DNA from: Firmicutes bacterium UBA5486
Lineage (GTDB): Bacteria; Bacillota; UBA4882; UBA10575
Reading direction: 5' to 3'
Assembly (NCBI GenBank): GCA_002427045.1
Contig: DIPO01000079.1
Location: forward strand, 16,250 to 27,331
Length of the DNA: 11,082 bases
The translations under genes were made by a program, and so were the position numbers. Positions 7,328 to 11,082 of this stretch are shown here, piece by piece. Under the pieces are notes generated by a model, which saw only the letters and a program-made list of their open reading frames with translations, was not told the DNA's origin and ran no database searches. The first letter of the stretch is position 1. Each line of letters opens with the position of its first letter.

Positions 7328-7459
7328 ATGATTGGATACTTGTTGCTAGCAGCTTGTAGAATAGTTACCTTTTGCCTGCTTCGAAGGAGGCATTTTCCTA
7401 ATACAAGCGGCAAGCAGCAAGTATCGAGTTACGGTTGTGGTGTTTTCTTTTTAGAATAA
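7328..7459 (+). CDS. Doubtful 43-codon open frame after the transporter operon
   Basis: ATG at 7328 follows the ATPase 2 stop by 3 nt, with AGGGTGA (7318-7324) as a close, weak ribosome-binding site, and the frame ends at TAA 7457-7459. The product would begin with a hydrophobic stretch (MIGYLLLAACRIVTFCLL), then RRR and a polar tail. It resembles no family I know. Almost all of it lies on the 24-bp inverted repeat at 7335-7425, so the reading frame may be a by-product of that repeat. It could be a coupled small membrane protein, but I consider that unlikely. Confidence 0.18.
   Translation: MIGYLLLAACRIVTFCLLRRRHFPNTSGKQQVSSYGCGVFFLE
7335..7425. repeat. Imperfect 24-bp inverted repeat enclosing a smaller palindrome
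   Basis: The left arm (7335-7358, beginning GATACTTGTTGCT) pairs with the right arm (7402-7425, ending AGCAGCAAGTATC). 21 of 24 positions are Watson-Crick pairs, one is a G-U wobble, and there are two mismatches. The 43-nt loop contains a second inverted repeat at 7373-7392. The result is a nested stem-loop of 91 nt filling most of the gap between the transporter operon and the TPR gene. It could be the operon's terminator region, an mRNA-stabilising element, or a small mobile element (MITE-like) of which other copies would exist in the genome. No second copy is present in this window. Confidence 0.6.
7373..7396 (+). terminator. Candidate weak rho-independent terminator of the ABC operon
   Basis: TGCCT (7373-7377) pairs with AGGCA (7388-7392) around a perfect inner palindrome CTTCGAAG (7379-7386), with G-G mismatches between the two. 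TTTT (7393-7396) follows at once, then CC. A second T-rich stretch, TTTTCTTTTTA (7443-7453), lies 17 nt beyond the outer inverted repeat. Position after the last transporter gene favours termination, but the T-run is short. Readthrough into the TPR gene cannot be excluded. A weak promoter-like pair (TTACGG 7429-7434, TAGAAT 7452-7457, 17-nt spacing) could start that gene separately. Confidence 0.4.
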
Positions 7460-7481
7460 TCATTATAAAGAAGGTGGAGCC

Positions 7482-8834
7482 TTGCAAAATAATAAATATT
7501 ATTGGGGCTTAATAATCTTCTTCTTATTAATGACTATTTCTTCTCTGGTAATAGGTAGTAGCACGGAGGAATTTTGGACGGCAATTAAAAATGAAGATTA
7601 TCAGAAAGCTGCAGAAGTAGGGAAGATTATCGGAAAAACTATTCCGGAATATTATTATTTAGCAGGAATATGCTTTCAGAATATATCCTGCTATGAAGAG
7701 TACGCTGTTTACAGGAATAACTATTTGCAACTAGGTAACCCGATTAAGCTTAGAGAGATTCTTCTTGAACAAGAAATCCAAAATCCTGATTCCCCTCAAA
7801 TCTTACTACTGAAAGGAATTATTGCTGAATTATATCCTGAACTTGGGTTGGGTATTTCGAAAGAATTTTTAGAGCAAGCTAAGTCTCAGCTAGAGGCTAA
7901 TCCTTATGTTTTTAATTATTTAGGCTTTCATGAAATGAATAATAGCAATTATTCAGAGGTAGCCCGAAAACATATTGAGCAAGCAATCATACTTAAGCCG
8001 GATTTGCCTGAGGCTTATAATAATTTAGCGGTAATTTTAAATTATAATCAACAGCCCGAAAAAGCACTTAATATGTTATTTATTTCTCTAAAAAAATGCC
8101 CCAACAATCCTGTAAATATATATTATAATATCATTGGGTTAAAAGCATTTGAGGTAGTATTAGTTATTTCTCCGTGTGATGGTGGAGGAGGTACTTATTC
8201 GATCTCTACCCCGGGCTTGGATGTTGCATTTAGAGAAAGATTAAAGCAAGAATTTAAAGATACCCCAATCCATCTATTAAAACTGGCAGAATGCTTTGTA
8301 AAGTGGAACAATCCAAAAGAAGCAGAGGCACTATTGGAAGGGGCTCATATTGATCAAAACTCAATACTTAATAAGTATATTAATTTCAGGATACAAAACC
8401 TTTACGGGAATTATGATGAAATGGTTGTTTTAGCCCAAGAAATCTTGGCTAGCAAGGATTTGGATTATCAAAGGCTTTTTGAGTGCGGGAACATATTATT
8501 CCATATGGAGGAGTTTGATTTAGCCAATGCTTTTTACGAAGCATCATTAACCAATGTAAATCCAGATGATTTTCTTTATTTATTAAAGATTTATTCCAAT
8601 TTGGGGGCAAGTAATTATTGCCTTCAAGACGAGGAAACAGCAATATTATATTTTGAAAAAGCTTTAAATTATAACCCTTCTGATCTAATTACCCTTGAAA
8701 ATTTAGGATTAGCCTATAGGAATAAAGGCGACAAAGTAAAGGCCAGGGAGTATTTTATAAAAGTATTAGAGTATACAGATGATTCAAGGACTCAAGAGCG
8801 GGTAAATATCTATCTTGAACAGTTAGATGATTGA
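7482..8834 (+). CDS. Exported tetratricopeptide-repeat protein of unknown function
   Basis: A 450-residue protein with an N-terminal signal sequence or membrane anchor (MQNNKYYWGLIIFFLLMTIS, hydrophobic to about 25) and no lipobox Cys. The start is TTG at 7482, with AAGGTGG (7471-7477) upstream. TPR-type helix pairs are visible at about 142-175, 176-209, 330-361 and 400-433, recognised by the A/G/Y/P spacing in 'YNNLAVILNYNQQPEKALNM' (179-198) and 'LENLGLAYRNKGDKVKAREY' (405-424). The remainder is helical and probably diverged repeats. A glycine-rich, non-helical interruption (PCDGGGGTYSISTPG, 231-245) breaks the repeats. TPR arrays usually bind partner proteins. Nothing links this one to a specific partner. 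Whether it is co-transcribed with the transporter depends on the structure at 7335-7425. Its base composition is clearly more AT-rich than the transporter's. Confidence 0.8.
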   Translation: MQNNKYYWGLIIFFLLMTISSLVIGSSTEEFWTAIKNEDYQKAAEVGKIIGKTIPEYYYLAGICFQNISCYEEYAVYRNNYLQLGNPIKLREILLEQEIQNPDSPQILLLKGIIAELYPELGLGISKEFLEQAKSQLEANPYVFNYLGFHEMNNSNYSEVARKHIEQAIILKPDLPEAYNNLAVILNYNQQPEKALNMLFISLKKCPNNPVNIYYNIIGLKAFEVVLVISPCDGGGGTYSISTPGLDVAFRERLKQEFKDTPIHLLKLAECFVKWNNPKEAEALLEGAHIDQNSILNKYINFRIQNLYGNYDEMVVLAQEILASKDLDYQRLFECGNILFHMEEFDLANAFYEASLTNVNPDDFLYLLKIYSNLGASNYCLQDEETAILYFEKALNYNPSDLITLENLGLAYRNKGDKVKAREYFIKVLEYTDDSRTQERVNIYLEQLDD

Positions 8835-8843
8835 GGGGATTTC

Positions 8844-8945
8844 ATAGTTACTAAAACGCTTTCTGATATTTTCCAATTTAAAAATTCGATTTATCCCTCA
8901 TCTGTTAAGGCTTTATATCCTGAAATTAATTTATTGATAGATTAA
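8844..8945 (+). other. 33-codon open stretch without a start codon, possible gene remnant
   Basis: After the TPR stop (8832-8834) the same frame stays open to TAA 8943-8945, reading VTKTLSDIFQFKNSIYPSSV and on to NLLID. GAGGGG (8833-8838) stands where a ribosome-binding site would be, but the codon in start position is ATA (8844-8846). No ATG, GTG or TTG lies near it. It could be the start of a decayed gene, a lost C-terminal extension of the TPR protein, or chance in AT-rich DNA. The remainder of the 8835-8957 gap shows no convincing terminator for either convergent gene. Confidence 0.25.
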
Positions 8946-8957
8946 ACAATAAAAAAG

Positions 8958-11000
8958 TCAACTCAGATATTCGTAATAAATCCTCAATAACTCTGCTACT
9001 GACCAAGCTTGAGCAGAACACCCCCGGGGTTCATGGGGAAAATCTCCATCAAAGATTTCTGAAATATTGCCAAGGCCATAATGGTTAAGATGTTCGATAA
9101 AAGGTTTATACATGTTTATTACTCTATTTTTAGCTTCTGGAGAATAGTTATTAACTTTTAAATAGCCTTCAAAAAATGCACCTAATAGCCAGGCCCAAGC
9201 AGTTCCTTGATGATAGGCGCCGTCTCTTATTATTCTTTTACCGCCATATGTGCCAATATATTTTTCATCAGACGGGGCTAAGCTTCTTAACCCAACCGGT
9301 GTATATAATTCTTTGTATACTTTATAAATGACTGCCTTTTCTTTTTCCTGATTTAATAATGAATAGGGCAAACTTACAACAAAAACCTGATTTGGCCTTA
9401 GGGATCGATCCGGTTTATCTTCATTAATAACATCATACAAATACTGGCCATCTTCATACCAGAATTTAACGGGAAAGTTTTCTTCAATACTTGTAATAAT
9501 ATCTAGATTGCTTTCAGGTTTTGCTAATTTATTACTTAATTCATTAAAGATTTTCAAAGCATTATACCACAGAGCATTAATTTCAACGGCTTTACCATAA
9601 CGGGGAGTTACAACCCAATCTCCCGCTTTGGCATCCATCCAAGTTAATTGTATTCCTTTATCACCAGCTATCAATAATCCATCCTTAGGATCCATTTTTA
9701 TATTATATTTTGTTCCCTTTTTATGATGTTCAATTATTTCTTCCAACTTCGGATAGATCTCCATAATGAAATCGATGTCTTTTGTATAATCCAGATACTT
9801 TTTGAGTGCGTAGAAAAACCAGAGGGTAGCATCAACAGTATTATAATGGGCCGCTTCACCCGAGTAATCGTCAAAAACATTAGGTATTAATCCATCCTTC
9901 AGATTTACAGCGAAAGTAGACAATATTTCTTTTGCTTCTTCATACCGGACGGTAGCTAATGTTAATCCAGGTAGAGAGATCATCGTATCACGTCCCCAAT
10001 CCGTAAACCAGGGATAACCAGCGAGAATAGTTTTTTTGTTTGTCGATTTACGATCGACAATAAAAGAATCAGCTGCTAATATAAGCTTATTAATAAAGTC
10101 GTTATTAGTCTTTGCATATTTATGTAGCAAATCTTTCTGACGGCAAATCAAATTGTTTTCCCAAGATTGATAATCAAGAGTGTTGATATCTTCGGTGGAA
10201 AAAACAAATACAAATTCTTTATTTTTAGAGATATCAACAGTAATAGACCCGGGAATATAGTGATCATCAAGATTGGTTTCTCCCCGGTAGGTTTCAAACG
10301 GATAATACATACCCATAAAATATCCTTCTTTTTTTTGAAACTTCCCTTCAGTCCAATAGATGTTTAATTGGTGGTTATCCATATCTATTTTAAGGAAATG
10401 ATCGGAAGAATGAATAATATTTATTTTCAGATTGGTAAGGAGACTCTCTTCATGGTGACTCCGGTAATTCAATAAGGGTATTAATTCTAGTTTTGTATTC
10501 TCTTTAGCTTCTAAGACTTTATACTTTACTACAGTAGTGTTTTTTTGATAAGGCATATAAATAGATTTCTGAATCATTATTCCTTTAATTAAATAAGTAA
10601 AAGTAGGAAAGGGTTCATTTTCAAAGCAAAGTAGATATTTATATCCTTCACCTTGGTATTTTATATTGGTTTTCATTACTGCGTCTTTATTAATATTAAA
10701 GGCAGCAGCTTTAATTTCATTAATATTTGCTTTTCTCTCTTCCAAACTTAAGTCATTAATAAGATTAGTTGCTAAATCATACTTATTTCCAGAGAAGATT
10801 ATCTTTTCATCTAATTTGGAGACCATTAGCCTTCTATCAACCGGGGGATTAAAGGAAGAAAGTAATAAACCATGGTATTTTCTAGTATTAATCCCAGCAA
10901 TCGTCGAAGAAGCGTAAGACCCAAGGCCGTTTGTAATTAACCACTCATCTCTTAACATATTTACATTATTATGAAAATTTTCGGTGGAGTAGATAGCCAA
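8958..11000 (-). CDS. Amylo-alpha-1,6-glucosidase / glycogen-debranching enzyme, GH133-type
   Basis: Cytoplasmic enzyme expected to hydrolyse alpha-1,6 branch points in glycogen or imported dextrins. No signal peptide is seen. The N-terminal domain carries the family's hallmark 'EWLITNGLGSYASSTIAGIN' followed by TRKYHGLL (about 19-46), and NPPVDRRLMVSKLDE (51-65). The C-terminal (alpha/alpha)6 domain has WFTDWGRDT (331-339), 'VFDDYSGEAAHYNTVDATLW' (375-394), TWMDAKAGDWVVTPR (453-467), EINALWYNA (473-481), YHQGTAWAWLLG (596-607) and EIFDGDFPHEPRGCSAQAW (648-666). These include the Asp/Glu pair expected at the active site. I choose TTG 11000 (680 residues): AGGAGG (11013-11008) lies 7 nt before it, while an ATG at 11018 would place that site inside the gene. 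TTG 11003 is also possible. Length is normal for the archaeal/bacterial type, which lacks the transferase half of the eukaryotic enzyme. It converges on the TPR gene and is transcribed independently of the transporter. Confidence 0.93.
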   Translation of the reverse strand: MAIYSTENFHNNVNMLRDEWLITNGLGSYASSTIAGINTRKYHGLLLSSFNPPVDRRLMVSKLDEKIIFSGNKYDLATNLINDLSLEERKANINEIKAAAFNINKDAVMKTNIKYQGEGYKYLLCFENEPFPTFTYLIKGIMIQKSIYMPYQKNTTVVKYKVLEAKENTKLELIPLLNYRSHHEESLLTNLKINIIHSSDHFLKIDMDNHQLNIYWTEGKFQKKEGYFMGMYYPFETYRGETNLDDHYIPGSITVDISKNKEFVFVFSTEDINTLDYQSWENNLICRQKDLLHKYAKTNNDFINKLILAADSFIVDRKSTNKKTILAGYPWFTDWGRDTMISLPGLTLATVRYEEAKEILSTFAVNLKDGLIPNVFDDYSGEAAHYNTVDATLWFFYALKKYLDYTKDIDFIMEIYPKLEEIIEHHKKGTKYNIKMDPKDGLLIAGDKGIQLTWMDAKAGDWVVTPRYGKAVEINALWYNALKIFNELSNKLAKPESNLDIITSIEENFPVKFWYEDGQYLYDVINEDKPDRSLRPNQVFVVSLPYSLLNQEKEKAVIYKVYKELYTPVGLRSLAPSDEKYIGTYGGKRIIRDGAYHQGTAWAWLLGAFFEGYLKVNNYSPEAKNRVINMYKPFIEHLNHYGLGNISEIFDGDFPHEPRGCSAQAWSVAELLRIYYEYLS

Positions 11001-11030
11001 CAAAATTCCTCCTATCATAATAAAATGAAA

Positions 11031-11057
11031 GTTTTATTGGGCTTTTTGCGTTGTCAA
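11031..11057 (-). promoter_or_regulatory. Candidate promoter of the debranching-enzyme gene
   Basis: On the - strand a perfect -35 consensus TTGACA (11057-11052) is followed after 15 nt by a weak -10-like TAAAAC (11036-11031). Transcription would begin near 11024, about 10 nt before the AGGAGG ribosome-binding site (11013-11008), giving a very short leader. The spacing is shorter than the ideal 17 nt and the -10 matches 4 of 6 positions. TATTAT at 11022-11017 is a better -10 but lies too close to the ribosome-binding site. Confidence 0.35.
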
Positions 11058-11082
11058 TGATTTTTTCTGTCCCTGCACAATA

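Noticed and set aside
11001..11018. ATG 11018 as the start of the debranching enzyme
   Set aside because: It would place the AGGAGG site inside the coding region (encoding IGG). TTG 11000 has ideal spacing and the family match starts after it.
1..11082. CRISPR arrays, tRNA or rRNA genes, transposase genes
   Set aside because: No regularly spaced repeats, no cloverleaf-like or rRNA-like sequence and no transposase motifs were seen on either strand.

Overview
The window is dominated by a complete five-gene ABC importer operon of the peptide/nickel/oligosaccharide (Opp/Dpp) class on the + strand. It is followed by a gene for an exported tetratricopeptide-repeat (TPR) protein on the + strand and a convergent gene for a cytoplasmic amylo-alpha-1,6-glucosidase (glycogen-debranching type) on the - strand. 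Strong AGGAGG-like ribosome-binding sites, TTG starts, tight gene packing and modest-to-low G+C suggest an anaerobic, carbohydrate-using bacterium, probably of the Bacillota. The substrate-binding protein has a cleavable signal peptide but no lipobox cysteine and no C-terminal anchor. That fits a two-membrane lineage (for example Halanaerobiales or Limnochordia-like) or Thermotogota-like relatives better than a classical Gram-positive. This placement is inference and no species can be named.

Layout. Positions 1-266: an open frame that may be the tail of an upstream gene (to 58), then a leader with a candidate promoter, three TTCTAG copies and a small perfect hairpin. 267-2783: an 838-residue binding protein whose motif order looks circularly permuted relative to the usual SBP_bac_5 fold, with an extra C-terminal beta-rich domain. 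2805-2832: a very strong GC stem-loop between the binding protein and the first permease. 2881-7324: two permeases and two ATPases, packed with 4-nt and 8-nt overlaps or a 7-nt gap. The second permease carries about 200 extra extracytoplasmic residues. 7325-7481: a 24-bp imperfect inverted repeat enclosing a smaller palindrome, overlapped by a doubtful 43-codon frame. 7482-8834: the exported TPR protein. 8835-8957: a short AT-rich gap with a 33-codon open stretch that lacks a start codon. 8958-11000 (-): the debranching enzyme, with a TTACG-free TTGACA-type promoter candidate just upstream.

How they may work together. The binding protein would capture an oligomeric solute outside the membrane, the two permeases form the channel, and the two ATPases drive import. 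Transporters with this gene set in hyperthermophilic archaea and Thermotogae include known beta-oligosaccharide importers, so a sugar oligomer is at least as plausible as a peptide. The debranching enzyme handles alpha-1,6 branches of internal glycogen or imported dextrins. It is in the opposite orientation, so it is not part of the operon and is only weak evidence about the substrate. The most interesting feature is the combination of a permuted binding protein with enlarged extracytoplasmic parts on both the binding protein and the second permease.
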